Shown in pieces: positions 1 to 12,024 of a stretch of DNA of 64,000 nucleotides. The DNA is taken from contig OW240921.1 of assembly GCA_933207985.1 (NCBI GenBank), forward strand, positions 109,236,069 through 109,300,068. The letters are read 5' to 3'. The notes beneath the pieces were generated by a model. It was not told the DNA's origin. It saw nothing but the letters and a program-made list of their open reading frames with translations, and made no database searches. How positions within the stretch are numbered: position 1 is the first letter of the stretch; every line of letters starts with the position of its first letter. This DNA is from Pelobates cultripes. Taxonomy: Eukaryota > Chordata > Amphibia > Anura > Pelobatidae. The position numbers were made by a program, and so were the translations under genes.

Positions 1-518
1 TACTACAAGACCTTCACACACATCCTCACACCCAGACTGAAGACCGCCCAGAACAAGTTAGAAGACGGGGGACACTCCATGCCAAATCTCTAGCAGCTAC
101 GATCACCGTGCTCTGCAACCTGATAAGGACCTCAAATCCTGTGGCAGCTACCGCCCAATCTCGTTTCTAAATGTTGACATCAAATTGCTCACAAAAGTCC
201 TGGCGACCAGGGTGCAAACATATCTCCCTGACCTAATATACCCGGATCAAACAGGTTTTATCCCTGGAAGAGAAGCCAGAGATAGCACCCTCTGGCTTCA
301 CACCCTACAACATCTCGCATGTCACATTAACAAATGCATGCTACTACTGTCAACCGACGCAAAGGAGGCATTTGACCGGGTCAATTGGGCCTTCATGTTT
401 GCAACTTTATCTGTGATGGGCTTCGGAGGGAAGCTAAGGAGCTGGATTGCAGCTTTATACAGTTGTCCCACCACTAGAGTATGAGTCAACGGAACTCTAA
501 CACCTAGTTTTACGATAC

Positions 519-1483
519 TTAAAGGAACACTATAGTCACCTAAACAACTTTAGCTTAAAGGACCACTATAGGCACCCAGACCACTTCAGCTTAATGAAGT
601 GGTCTGGGTGCCAGGTCCAGCTAGGATTAACCCTTTCTTCTATAAACATAGCAGTTTCAGAGAAACTGCTATGTTTATAATAGTTAATCCAGCTCTAGTG
701 GCTGTCTCATTGACAGCCGCTAGAGGAGTTTCCGGCTTCTCACTGTGATTTTCACAGTGAGAAGACGCCAGTGTCCATAGGAAAGCATTGTGAATGCTTT
801 CCTATGGACTGGCTGAATGCGCGCATGCGCATTCAGCCGATGACGGGGAAAGGAGGAGGAGAGTCCCCCGCCCGGAAAAAGAGGTAAATTTAACCCCTTT
901 CACCCCCCAGAGCCTGGCGGGAGGGGGCCCTGAGGGCACTATAGTGCCAGGAAAACGGTCCTTTAATGATGCAGTTTTAGGGTGTAGATCATGCCTCTCA
1001 GGTTTTACTGCTCAATTCACTGCAATTTAGGAGTTAAATCACTTTGTTTCTGTTTATGCAGCCCTAGCCAAACCTCCCCTGGCTATGATTGACAGAGCCT
1101 GCATGAAAAAAAAACTGGTTTCACTTTTAATAAGATGTAATTTACCTTAAATAATCTTATCTCCTGCTCTGTAAATTGAACTTCAATCACATACAGGAGA
1201 CTTTTGAAGGGACTAGCAAGCTACTAACATAGCAGGGGTTAAGAACATCTAAATTAAACAGAACTTGCAATAAAGAAAGGATAAACTTTAATGACTCTTT
1301 ACAAGAAGTGTTTAGGAAGGCTGTGCAAGTCACATGCAGGGAGGTGTGACTAGGGTTTATAAACAAAGTGATTTAACTCGTAAACGGCAGAGAATTGAGC
1401 ATTGAGGCTGCAGGGGCATGTTATATACACCAATACTGCTTCATTAAGCTAAAGTTGTTTTGGTGACTATAGTGTCCCTTTAA
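519..1483 (+). mobile_element. TTAA-flanked MITE, family A, with nested family B copy
   Basis: Starts TTAAAGGAACACTATAGTCA and ends in the inverted form GACTATAGTGTCCCTTTAA. It sits in the LINE reverse transcriptase; removing it together with one TTAA restores the reading frame across motif B, so the target duplication is TTAA. That is the hallmark of piggyBac-type transposition. It has no coding capacity. A family B element occupies 555-966. Confidence 0.8.
555..966 (-). mobile_element. TTAA-flanked MITE, family B, nested inside family A
   Basis: Bounded by TTAA on both sides. It contains a chain of near-perfect hairpins: the AGACCACTTC stem at about 573-612, the ACATAGCAGTTTC stem at about 645-678, the CACTGTGATTTTCACAGTG stem near 740-760, and the CCATAGGAAAGCATT stem at about 775-807. 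Its orientation is opposite to the family B copy at 19608-20065, although both lie at the same internal TTAA of family A. Confidence 0.78.
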
Positions 1484-2685
1484 TGGCACAAGACAGGGGT
1501 GTCTGCTATCGCCCCTGTTATTCGCTATCTCCCTTGAACCATTCCTTATGACGATAGGAAAAAAATGTGACATTTCTGGCTTACAATGGAAGGCCACAGA
1601 GCATAAGGTAGCAGCCTATGTAGACGACCTCCTCTTTTTCATCAACAATCCAAGGATCACCCTACCATGCCTGATAAGGGAATTCGACGAATATAGCGAC
1701 ATAGCGGGCATCAAACTCAATCTCACGAAATGCAAGGTATTGAATATATCCATCCCGGAATCGGAACTCGCAAACCTCCGACCACACTTCTTATTCCGTT
1801 GGTGCACGCAGAAAATGAGATACCTAGGCACATGAGCGACAAAAAAACAGACCGGTCTATATAACTCTAATTATGAGCCCTTACTACATCAGATGTTAGA
1901 TGATCTGAAGCGTTGGACATACCAACAGATTTTATGGCTAGGGCGCATAGCAGTCCTCAAAATAAACATACTGCCCCGACTTCTCTACCTCTTTCAGACT
2001 GTGTCTATCTCGCCACCCAAATCATTCTTCTCCTCTTTAAAAACAGCGGTGATCCGCTATGTATGGCGAGGCGAGAGGTCACGCCTCTGTCACAAAATAC
2101 TATGCCTACCACGGCAATGTGGGGGCGTGGCGGTCCCAGACTTTAAAAAATACCACCAGGCAGCAACCCTGCAAAGGATATTGGACTGGCATGCAGCTCG
2201 CCCTCACCAGCAGTGGCCTACCCTAGATTGGGGGGTGAGGGCGAGTGAAAGAATCCTTACATTCAGCAGTCCGGTCAGGGAAATCTGAGGCTACGGAAAG
2301 GACAGCAGCTGAATCCCTAGTCACCCACACCCTCAGGACATGGAGAGAACTACGTGAGACAGAACATATTTCCCCCTCACTGAGGCCAATGATACCTATT
2401 CAGCACAATAAACACTTGGGAGGAGTCCTACCACCGAGATGTGAAGAAACTAGGAGAAATTATGGGGGAGGAGAACCAGACCCCCCTAATTAAATTTTGC
2501 CATGCCCAACTACAACACTATTACAAAAACATACCCAACAGGCTCACACTCCACCAAGCCCCAACGTGGTATGAAAGCACCTGCGAACAAAGCCATTTCC
2601 GTACTATACCAACTACACTTGACAGAAGATAAACCCATGATGACAACATTTAAGAGGCGATGCGAAGGTTTACTGGTCACACAGT

Positions 2686-2764
2686 TTAACCCCTTAAGGC
2701 ACATGACATGTGTGACATGTCATGATTCCCTTTTATTCCAGAAGTTTGGTCCTTAAGGGGTTAA
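2686..2764. mobile_element. short palindromic TTAA element, family D
   Basis: A 79-bp sequence bounded by TTAA whose ends are inverted copies of TTAACCCCTTAAGG. It interrupts the LINE ORF2 remnant. A related copy lies at 37940-38019. Confidence 0.6.
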
Positions 2765-3956
2765 GGAAGCACAGTGAAAAAAAGTTCTCATTCTGCATCA
2801 CAAGAGCTCGATCAATTCCAAATACCAAGAAACAAACTACAAGCTATTGTCCAACTGGTACCGCACACCGAGTCTCTTACACAGAATTTTCCCTGCAACG
2901 TCACCTCTTTGCTGGTGGTGCTGACAGAATGAGGGGATGATGACACATATCTGGTGGAGCTGCCCCCAAATTGTTCCTTTCTGGGACATGGTGCGAGAAA
3001 CCATGTCCAACATCTTTGGTGAACCACAACACCTAACCGCGGATCTGGCACTGCTACAGATCACATATGCACCAATCTCAACCTATAAAAAAAATATATA
3101 ACAAGACATCTTCTCAACGCAGCTAAAGCCCTGATTCCCACCCCTTGGAAACAAACGACTGCTCCCACCAGGGAAGCAACTCAGGCAGCACTGTGAGGTT
3201 CAGGAGATAAACATGCAGAATGCTGGCAGCCATGGTTCACATATATAGCAGGCAGGATACGAAGGGGGGAGTCGGCGGTGCCACTGAACAGCGGAGCGGG
3301 GAAGGGGGGCCAGGAGCGGAACCTGCAGGCGAATAAATTACGACATACCAATGCACCTCCAACCCCCGGGTCTACCATAATTTAATTCTTTCTACTCACT
3401 TCTCAACGTTCTTTACGTGTAACTACTTTCCTTTGCTATCCTTCTATCTTATCTCTCCCTCTTCTTTTCTTCCAACCTACCTGATAAAAAACACAAACTT
3501 CTCTCATCTAAACCTCAATCACTCCGGTAGTGCTTTAATTTAGCTAGCTACTCTCGAGATACCATACGCTCCTTATCCTTGCCTAAAAAACTAGGGAGGC
3601 CTTATACCGCAACACAGATCGTTATAATCCGCATATGTGTTTTCTTGAAGTATATGCATACTCTCCGTGTCATGTTATACTGAATAAATGTTTCACTAAA
3701 ACCAGATTTACAAAAAACTTCACAGAGCACCTTAGCACAGGGGAGGCATGAGAATCAGAAGTGTGTTGTTCTCCTCAGAAGTCATTTCTAAAAGATCAAA
3801 GTTGATCTATTTGATGTTTAAAATATTGATTTCTTGAGCCTAGCGTCAGCAGCGGACGGTGGCACACTACATGAGCTCCGGCATTAACTACCGATAAAAA
3901 TCGATAATAAACAAATCTACTGCCCTGAACCAGACAGTATTGCAGACCTGGCAAAC

Positions 3957-4304
3957 ATGGGCAGGAAAACTAAAAAACAAAAATCCGACAAGCCTCAGAT
4001 CGAAGATATGCTCCAACAGGTCCACGAAGCATCTAGGTCTAAGATGGCCGACTACCTTGAGGAATGTTCAGAATCCTCGGACGAAGACCCGCTTTATGAG
4101 GAGACTGCTGACTTACCGGCGCAGACACCAACACCTCGGAATCGACGGAGTCCAGACTCCCAGGCGGTCACAATGGTAGCACTGAAGGACCTACTCACAA
4201 GCCTCCAAAAGACCATCCAAGCTGATGTGGCCTCTCTCCGTGCAGACATTACGGGCCTAGTGGGCAGGCTGAGCACTCTTCAGATGGTCAGACGCGGAGA
4301 ATAG
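3957..4304 (+). pseudogene. LINE ORF1p N-terminal fragment
   Basis: A 115-codon frame with a lysine-rich start, an acidic middle and an amphipathic helix typical of the coiled coil in L1-type ORF1 RNA-binding proteins. It ends early. The next recognisable ORF1 residues (LEDQRW...) are in a different frame, so at least one frameshift separates them. A full ORF1p would be about 300 residues. Confidence 0.65.
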
Positions 4305-4494
4305 CCGCACTGGAGTACTTAGTAAAAAGCCTACAGCGGCAGCAAGTGCTGACCGAGCAGAGGTTTGCCACTTTGGAAGATCAGAGGTGGCTCAAGAACT
4401 TCAAGATAAGGGGCATCCCCTGAAGAAATACCAGCAGCAAAACTCCCACATCTGGTGAGGCGCCTGCTGGTGGCACTGCTAACACCCAAACTGT

Positions 4495-5185
4495 CACGCA
4501 CTCCAGAACCAGAAACACTGACAGAACACAGACACAAGAATAGCAATACCGGTCCTTACAGTGGCCGGGCTATACACACAGAGAGAAGTCAGAATACAAG
4601 CCAAAGTCAGAGGGAACCAGAGAAACAGAATAATCGATAATACAAGCCGAGGTCAAGGGTCAGAGAAAGCAGGATAAACGGTAAGGCAAGCCAAAATTCG
4701 GTAACCAGATAATCAGACAAATGGACAGAGTATACACACTATTGGGCTATCAGAATACCACAACAGGGCAAGGAGACATGGGAAAGGTAAGTTTATATAT
4801 GCTTAGTGCAACTCTGAATGGCTAACTTCCAATCAGAGTTAATTATGACAAATGGGGGGTACTTAGTTCTTTCATTAAGAACTGTGACCTCACTAATGTG
4901 CGCCAAGACAGGTGACTGACTCAGGCGGCCATTTAAATATGCTGCATGCAAGCATGCAGCGTCAGACACCCTGCCTGCAGCGTAAGAAAATGGCCACGGG
5001 TGGGGGACAGATGTCAGATACCGCCACTGGCGGTGGGCAGCAAAGAGAAGTTGCTGCGAGGTCACTCGAAGCCGCCGCTCGCAGAAAGGAGACTGGTGAA
5101 AACACTGCGGGCGGTGCGCGGCTAGCAGAAGCCACCACCTGCGACGCCGTGGGCGAGCAGCCCGCTGAGGTCCTGACACAAACAA
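4495..5185. mobile_element. inserted block inside LINE ORF1
   Basis: About 690 bp separates the RRM and C-terminal parts of the LINE ORF1. The block starts near TGTCACGCACTCCAGAACC and ends near GAGGTCCTGACAC. It has a GC-rich right half (4920-5165) and no recognised coding domain. The flanks ACACCCAAAC and ACACAAAC may be a decayed target duplication. The family is not identified. Confidence 0.45.
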
Positions 5186-5750
5186 GCCAAGAATGTTACC
5201 CTGGATGGCGTATTCTGCACCCCTAAACAGAGAAAGGCTCCTGCGGCGGCCCCAAGAGACTTGGTGATACGCTTTCAAAGCATCAAAGATATGTTGGCGG
5301 TAATAGCTGCCCTGAAAGGAGACTTTCCTATATACATTCGAAAACATGGGACTCTCATTTCATGCGGATGTCTCAGGGAGCAAAATGCTATGGAGAAGAT
5401 CGTTTCAACCACTCACCTCCCTTCTCTGAGAACGCAACATCAGGTATACCTGGCGGTCACCCTGCACTCTCCTGGTCACTCATGGAGAATCCACCTACCC
5501 AATTAGAGAGATGTCTGATGCAACTGCTCTCCTGGAGACCCTCAGCCTCACATGAGACTCTCTGCACCCCCCCGGACAGGGGAAGGACCAAGCGGACCCA
5601 CAGATGGGACCCCACCAAGATCACTCCATTTGTTCCCCAGAGGGCGAAATCAACTGCCTACACTGCAGCTTCTACCTGAGGCTTACCACAGACTGTCTCA
5701 CCCTGCCAACCTCACAATGCAGGACTATAGATAACCCACCGTAAAAAGTT

Positions 5751-6725
5751 TGTTTATTGGTTGTTATACCTGTTCCTTTATCATGCATATTATGTTTATC
5801 TCACTTTAATGCATTTTTGAACTCAGTTGGGTTGGCTTAGTAGCCAACATCTCTCCCCCCGCCTCTAACCACCTCACATAGCTACTCACCGTAGACACAA
5901 CATTCCCCGGAGGCAAAGAGGAGTAAAACCTTAGAGATGGCAGTCCCAAATATTTAGCGCCTAATGTCTAAAAGAGGCCATACCTGTCACACAAGGGACA
6001 TTGGACACCACTCAAGAACTCACTCGCCTAAAATCACCCCCACCAAACAATGTATACATCGCCGGCTAGCTGGCCACGCCACGATACAGCGAGGAGCATG
6101 ACCATACTCACAAGCCCCGAGTTCAACGCACACTGTAAGCTTGGCTACACATACCATCATGCCTCACTAGTTGGTCAATTTAAAAAGGCAAATACTTTAC
6201 CGCCTTTACACCCATAAAACCCTCAGCTCACTGGCACCATTGTTGCTGAGAACTGTGTCTATATTTTCTTTTATGTTTTATACATTGACAGCATCTGCAA
6301 AATGTTGTTTCCTCGCATCAGTGAGTATGAGAAAAATAAAGAATTTAAAATGGTTTTTAAAAATGTTGATTTCTTAACTTTGGGCTGAAAAAATAGGGGT
6401 AGTTTTATACATGGAAAAATATGGTACTTTTTTTTTTTTAGTGCCCGAACAGCAGTGTTTACCCTGCTCCTTGTTCAAAATACCTATTTCAGTTAAAGGA
6501 TATCTGCCAATTTACTATAATGCAATGTAGTCTCTACTTTGTTTTATGATATCTTTGGATTCAGTTGGAATTTCAGTGAATTTCCAAAGCAGTCTTAAAT
6601 CAGTATTCCATAAAGATTATATCTTTCTAAAATACTAAAAAAATATGACAGATCAGCTTTAACCTACTCCCTGTGTAATGGGAAAGACTCCAGACCAGGC
6701 AGTGTGTTTTTCCTGACTCACTTAC
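5751..6725. other. PAFAH1B2 intron 3 sequence, no gene seen
   Basis: AT-rich sequence with no open frame of note. The first part (to about 6150) may be the ORF1-ORF2 spacer of the LINE to the left. A T-run occurs at 6427-6439. I searched for the next PAFAH1B2 exon (minus strand) and did not find it, so it lies off the left edge. Confidence 0.5.
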
Positions 6726-6815
6726 CTCATATTGTTGGAGGAGTTGCACCATTGAATCGCCTACAAAAAGTACATCTGGTTCTTTATCTTTGCAGTCCAG
6801 GAGAAACCTGTAGTG
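6726..6815 (-). CDS. PAFAH1B2: PAFAH1B2 coding exon 2: catalytic-Ser exon
   Basis: A 90-bp, phase-0 exon of the alpha-2 catalytic subunit of cytosolic type I platelet-activating-factor acetylhydrolase. The enzyme removes the sn-2 acetyl group of PAF and binds PAFAH1B1/LIS1. The minus-strand translation has 30 residues and includes KDKEPDVLFVGDSMVQL. GDSMV holds the nucleophilic Ser of this SGNH-type hydrolase. With the 27 codons of the preceding exon this Ser falls at residue 48, as in the family. Splice sites read on the minus strand are an acceptor CTACAG just above 6815 and a donor GTAAG just below 6726. The rest of the protein, including the Asp/His of the triad, is encoded left of the window. 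Confidence 0.95.
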
Positions 6816-7420
6816 CTGTAGAAAGGAAAGAGGTCATTATGCACAGATAAACTCATCTGCTCGGGAGGGGAAGCAACAGGGAGCTCTTGTATGTGCGGTT
6901 TCCTGAGTCTTCAGGGGGAAAAAGAGGCTAAACTCTGGTTGGTGAGCAAAAACTTTTGGTTTGGCCTAATGAGCAAAAAATAAAACCATGGCTCATTCCT
7001 AACTGCTGTGAAGGACAGGAAAAGGTCTGCCTTGACATGGTGCAAATGGCTCTATTTATACTAATTTATAAATTCTTCATTCTTATAACCCTTGCCATGG
7101 TTTGGATGACAAAAATAGGTGTTAATCACAGATTTAATTATATTGATTCAAATTACTTCAATAAATTAGGAATCTGGAATCAATTAAGCACTAAGTTAAG
7201 GAAATAAAACTAAAGTATTAATTTGCACCGTCTCCCAGCGGTGACTGTCCCTCTGGGTGTCCGGTAACTACAGGATGCAGGGAAAGGTGAGTTATATTTA
7301 TCTGAACCTGTCTTTCATGGCCAAAGCCACCATGATATTCCTGTTGGTTCTTTTCATCTCCTGAAGGATCGGCTACCAGCGGCCCACGGCAGTGCTGTAC
7401 ATGGACATGGGGCATCACAA
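6816..7420. other. PAFAH1B2 intron 2 start, with an unidentified exon-like block
   Basis: Mostly non-coding. Within it, 7218-7418 is denser in coding-like sequence. On the plus strand it reads LSLWVSGNYRMQGK, then MAKATMIFLLVLFIS, then a stop, which looks like a membrane segment. On the minus strand there is an open 66-codon frame. I could not identify either. It may be a transposon end or a processed pseudogene fragment. Confidence 0.4.
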
Positions 7421-7430
7421 ACCTTCTATA

Positions 7431-10400
7431 TTATAAACCTTCATTACTAGCCATAAACTTGTCAACTATATTTTTCCACCTACGAATTTTCCTGAAACCA
7501 ACAGAGTTTCCTTGAATTATTCCAATTTCCATTTTACATTGGTATGTTACTTGTTTTTTAATTTCAGCCCACTCTAACACTTTATTGCTTTTCCAATGCC
7601 TAGCTAGAACTATCTTAGCTGCCATTAAAATGTGTATTATTATCAATAGGCATTGAGGGTCATCCCTGATGTAACAAAAAGCTCTGTGGTGTGAAAGGTA
7701 TATATCTGGCAGGTATTATAAATCTGTTGATAGATATTCTTCTGTGTATTGCTTAAAGATTTACATTGCCACCATACATGGAGATAATCTCCTTTCCCAT
7801 CATCACATCTCCAACATTCATGATTCTGATCTTTATAAATTTTAGCTAATTTTCCTGGGACCATATACCATTTGTTTATGAGTTTATAAAAATTTTCTAC
7901 TATATTCAGACAATGTACCGATTTATTTACCTTAACTATCGCACTTATCATATCTTGCTCAGTAATTTCAATACGTAGATCTTTTTCCCACTTGATCTTA
8001 GATTTCCAGACATAGGACTTCTGAGAGTCCTTTAAGAACTCGTAACATCTAGTAACATGGCCTTTAATTCTATGGGTTTCCAGAATCTTTTTAAGATTAC
8101 TTGAGTTTTTATTAACCCGGAAATTCAAGAATTTCGCCAAATAAAACTTGATTCTTAAATATGTAAATATCTCCTTGTTATCAATCCCGAACTCTATTTG
8201 TAGCTGCTTGAATGGCTTGATTTCCTTGCTATCTATAATCTCTTGAATATTCTTAATTCCCTTCCGTGACCATCCGCTGATATTAATATCCTCAATATTC
8301 CCCTTAATCACCTCTATGGGTAAGAATGGAAACAGTCTGTATTCTATTTTAAAGTCTTTCTTAATTTTATTCCAGTGTCTCAAAATACTGTCAATAATAA
8401 TCGAATTTCCTGGACATACTGGTTTGCTCTTATTTTTCTCCTTTCTTGTTGCCCAAAATAGGGCGGACAGACTGTCTGTCTCTACTAATGATTTCTCTAT
8501 TTGATACCAGGCTTGATCTTTTTGATCTGTACTTAAGGTATTAACAGCATGTGCCAACATACAGGCATTGTGATATTCTATTATATTTGGGGCAGCAAGC
8601 CCCCATATTTTTTTTTTCTTAGATAACAAATGTAAACTTATTCTGTGTTTTTTTTCCCTTCCAAATGAATTTAGAGAAAGCTGAGTGCATCATTTTTAAC
8701 CAGGGAATTGGGACTTGTATTGGTAGCATTCTAAAAAGATAATTCCATGTCGGCAGAATGTATGAGCGAATAGTGTTTATACGCCCTATCCAGGAAATCT
8801 CCCTACTAGCCCATTCTTTTAAGGTCTTATTTGTATATTTTATGAGGGGGAGAAAATTAACCTCTATCACTTTTTTTATATTTCTTGGTATTTTAATACC
8901 CAGGAACATAGTATTGTCCTTTGCCCAGACAAAATCATAAGATATTTTAATAAAATGCATATCTTCACTAGATATATTAGCTGTCATTATTGTATTCTTA
9001 TTAGTATTTAATTTATAATTTGAGTATTCACTATACTGACCTAGTATCTTTATCAATTCCGGCAGCGAGGATCTAGGATTCTGCAACATAAGCATGACGT
9101 CGACAGCATATAAATTGATCTTGTGTTCTACTGTATTTAACCTGAGTCCCTTAATCTTCCCATTTTGCCTTATATCTTCCGCCAGGGACTCGATGGTTTA
9201 AACATAAAGCAAAGGGGACAGGGGGCAGCCCTGCCTAGTGCAATTTGTGATATTAAACCAGTCTGCATCTATTCCTGGACCTACCGTCCTTGCTGAAGGT
9301 ATAGTATATAACGCCATAATGGTGTCATAGACTGCCCCCACTATGCCATATGACTTCAATGCATTCCCCAGAAAATCCCATCTGACCCTGTCAAAAGCTT
9401 TCTCAGCATCCAATGACAGGGTCAGAAGGGAAACATTCTTCCTCGATGCAGCATCATGAACATCCAATATCCTTCTGAGACCACCTGAAGCTGCTCTGGC
9501 AGGAATGAATCCGGCCTGGTCCTGGTGTATCAGGGCGGGAATACAGATTTTTAAGAGGTCTGCTATGATCGAGGCATAGATCTTTACATCTCCTTTGAGG
9601 AGAGATATAGGGTGGTAATTCGCCAATTTAGCTGGATCTTTGTCTGGCTTCAAGATTGGGACAATATTTGCTTGAAGCATCTCTTTAGGAAATGTACAAT
9701 TTACCACTATCTCATTAAATATCCTGGCAAGACGCACTGAAAGAGTATCTCTGAATATCTTATAGAATTTATTTGAGTAACCGTCAGGGCCAGGGGCTTT
9801 GTTGATCTGTAACTTATTTATTGCTACTTTAATGTCATCAGAAATTATCGGTTTATTTATTTTCATAAGTTGTTCTCTAATTATTTTTGGCATTTTTTTT
9901 GTTTTTAAAATATTTTGATGAGGGAAGTTGTTGACCTACAGATTCTAAGTTATATAAATCGGCTATAATAGTCATTAAAGGCTGACCCAATTTTCTATGG
10001 GCTCAATTTTATGAATCCTCCTCAGTTGTTTTTTTATTTTTCAATTTATTTGTGAGCAACCTATCTGCCCTGTTACTCTTATAGTACCAATTTATCTTTA
10101 AGGATTGTAAATTTCTATTTTTCTCCTCAAATAATAATTCATTTATACTATTTTGCATTAATAACATTTTTGTACTTATCTCCTGGGTTGGTGAGGCTTT
10201 ATTTTCATTAGATAATTTATAATAATCAACATTGAGATCCATCAGGGATTTCCCCTTCTTGTTTTTTATCAATGGTACCCAATTTAATTAGATAGCCTCT
10301 TGTAACACATTTATATACGTTCCATACTACTGGGAGTGAGACTTCTCCACCCTCATTTTCCTGAAAAAACCTGTCATCTCCTCAATATATTATCTATTTT

Positions 10401-11172
10401 CTTTTCTAGAAAGGATGTTATCATTTAATCTCCAGTTTGTTCTTCTAGCGCTATTGTTCTCTATGTCCAACTCCAAATTTATAGCATTATGGTCGGACCA
10501 TGAGACTCCAACTATAAGAACTTTTTTAGTACAATTGGCCAAGCCATCATTACCCAAGAATAAGTCAATTTTGAATATGAAAAATAGGTTCTGGAGAAAC
10601 ATGTAAAATCCCTCTCCATTGGATGAAACACACGCCATATATCCATTAATCCATATTTCCTGAGTGTCTTTTGAAATTGAACTGCCTGTGAAATTGCACC
10701 TTTATTTGGCCCAGCAGTATTTAATGTTTTTCTGTCTAAACTAGCATCCAGAATTTGGTTGAAATCCCCCGTTAGAAGTAGTTTACCCTGTTTTATTTTT
10801 TCAACTTTATCTAAAAGATCACAGAAATACTTATTGGAAGGATTATTAGGTGCATAAACATTTACTAGAGTATAAATTTCTGTTTGAATTTTGATTATAA
10901 CTCTGGCTTCCTCATCTGTTTCTTGATAAATGATTTTAGCATCTATATCGTCATTTATCAGAATAGCCATCCCTCTTCCTCTGCTTCTCTAATGAGGCGG
11001 ATACTACTATTGAAAACCTTTGTGGGACAAATCTTAAACTGTCCTCTTTTCTCCAATGCGTCTCTTGTAAAAAGATAATTTGAGCTTTTTCTCTCTTAAT
11101 ATAGTCAAACAAAATCGCTCTCTTACAAGGAGAATTTAGGCCCTGAGAATTTAACGATATAATTTGAAGCAT
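7431..11172 (-). pseudogene. LINE ORF2 (endonuclease-reverse transcriptase), frameshifted
   Basis: ORF2 begins about 11172 with LNSQGLNSPCKRAILFDYI and FLQETHW of the apurinic-type endonuclease. It continues with TGDFNQILD (about 10775-10749) and SDHNAI (about 10500-10483). The reverse transcriptase spans about 9893-8620, with NKAPGPDGYSNKFYK, DQAGFIP, motif A in LDAEKAFDRVRWDFL, and motif B CTRQGCPLSPLL. Motif C reads LYAVDVML instead of the expected YADD, so the first catalytic Asp is Val. The C-terminal region (8629-7643) has CWRCDDGKGDYLHVWWQC, and the last frame ends at 7431. At least five frame breaks and the motif C change make it inactive. Confidence 0.88.
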
Positions 11173-12024
11173 TACAATTTTTCATCCTCGTGCCAATAGA
11201 TATAAAAAATTCTCCAAAATCCAGAATCCATTATCCATAATCTTGATGGACTTGTTTTGTAAATTTCTTCCTGGTCTGAATTTGAGCCCCCACCCCTAAC
11301 ACACTAACCACACAAATCATACTCCTCATATATGAGCGGCATTCATACAAATAACCCTGAGTCCTAAACCCTGGGTATAGATCCCAAAGGGGAGAAACCC
11401 CTAATTGGGATCTTGTCCTCATCAGGATAACTCCTAGATAAGGAAAAAAGAAAAAGCTGAGCTATGACCATCCCATATTATTGAATTATTCCTTCGCCTT
11501 CTAATTGCTACAACAATATCCAGAAACCTCCCCACTACAAGCAAAGTTACCAAAACCTTTACCCTTCAAAATTTGAAATCCCTGACTGTAAAACAATCCT
11601 ATAAAACCCTATAATCTCACAATTATTTGGAGTCCCATCCCATCTTTACCATCAAACCTCGCATTAGAACTATTAATGGGGTTACTTCTATATGATACTA
11701 ATTCTTTTAACCCATGTGATTCAAATTTATCAACTTGTGCGAGTGTAATATATATCAGTTTTCCATTAATTTTTGTGCTACACAATTTTGAAAAAGGGTG
11801 CACTACCCTAATAAATTTAAAATTAACCCAATGGTACATAAATACATCTACCATTAATTATTTTTCCTTGTATTCCTCTTGGTGCTTTACCTAACAACAG
11901 AAATTTGTCTCCAACTTGCTACTGTATAACGTGATTCTCTCTCCTATCGTGTTAACATGAAATATACTCTATTTTTGTCCTTATCTCCATCCTATGTATT
12001 CCCCTTACTACCTTACCCCAAAAT

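Larger units (their letters stand above)
1..3715 (+). mobile_element. L1-like LINE, 3' part of ORF2 (decayed), interrupted by MITEs
   Basis: Non-LTR retrotransposon remnant that runs off the left edge. Visible parts of the reverse transcriptase are the fingers/palm region at 1-484 (DQTGFIPGREARDST, then motif A in TDAKEAFDRVNW), motif B at about 1483-1520 (GTRQGC), and motif C as YVDDLLFF near 1618-1641, so both catalytic Asp of motif C remain. Downstream frames at 1893-2290 and 2440-2640 carry the thumb region, and 2940-3060 carries the C-terminal region, seen in frame as HIWWSCPQIV. Several frameshifts and stops separate these frames. Two TTAA elements interrupt it (519-1483 and 2686-2764). 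An AATAAA-like signal near 3690 suggests the 3' end is at about 3715. The L1/Tx1-type assignment rests on motif spacing; the exact family is not identified. Confidence 0.85.
3838..5750 (+). mobile_element. L1-like LINE, 5' UTR and broken ORF1
   Basis: Second LINE copy, head-to-tail with the one on its left. A GC-richer leader precedes an ORF1 starting at ATG 3957 (MGRKTKKQKSDK...) with an acidic N-terminal region and a coiled-coil-like stretch (DLLTSLQKTIQADVASLRAD). The frame stops at 4304. The RRM-type region continues in another frame (LEDQRWLKNFKIRGIP, about 4370-4420). After an inserted block at about 4495-5185 the C-terminal domain resumes (RDLVIRFQSIKDMLAVIAAL, about 5248-5307). It is a pseudogene. 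No ORF2 is recognisable downstream. Confidence 0.75.
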
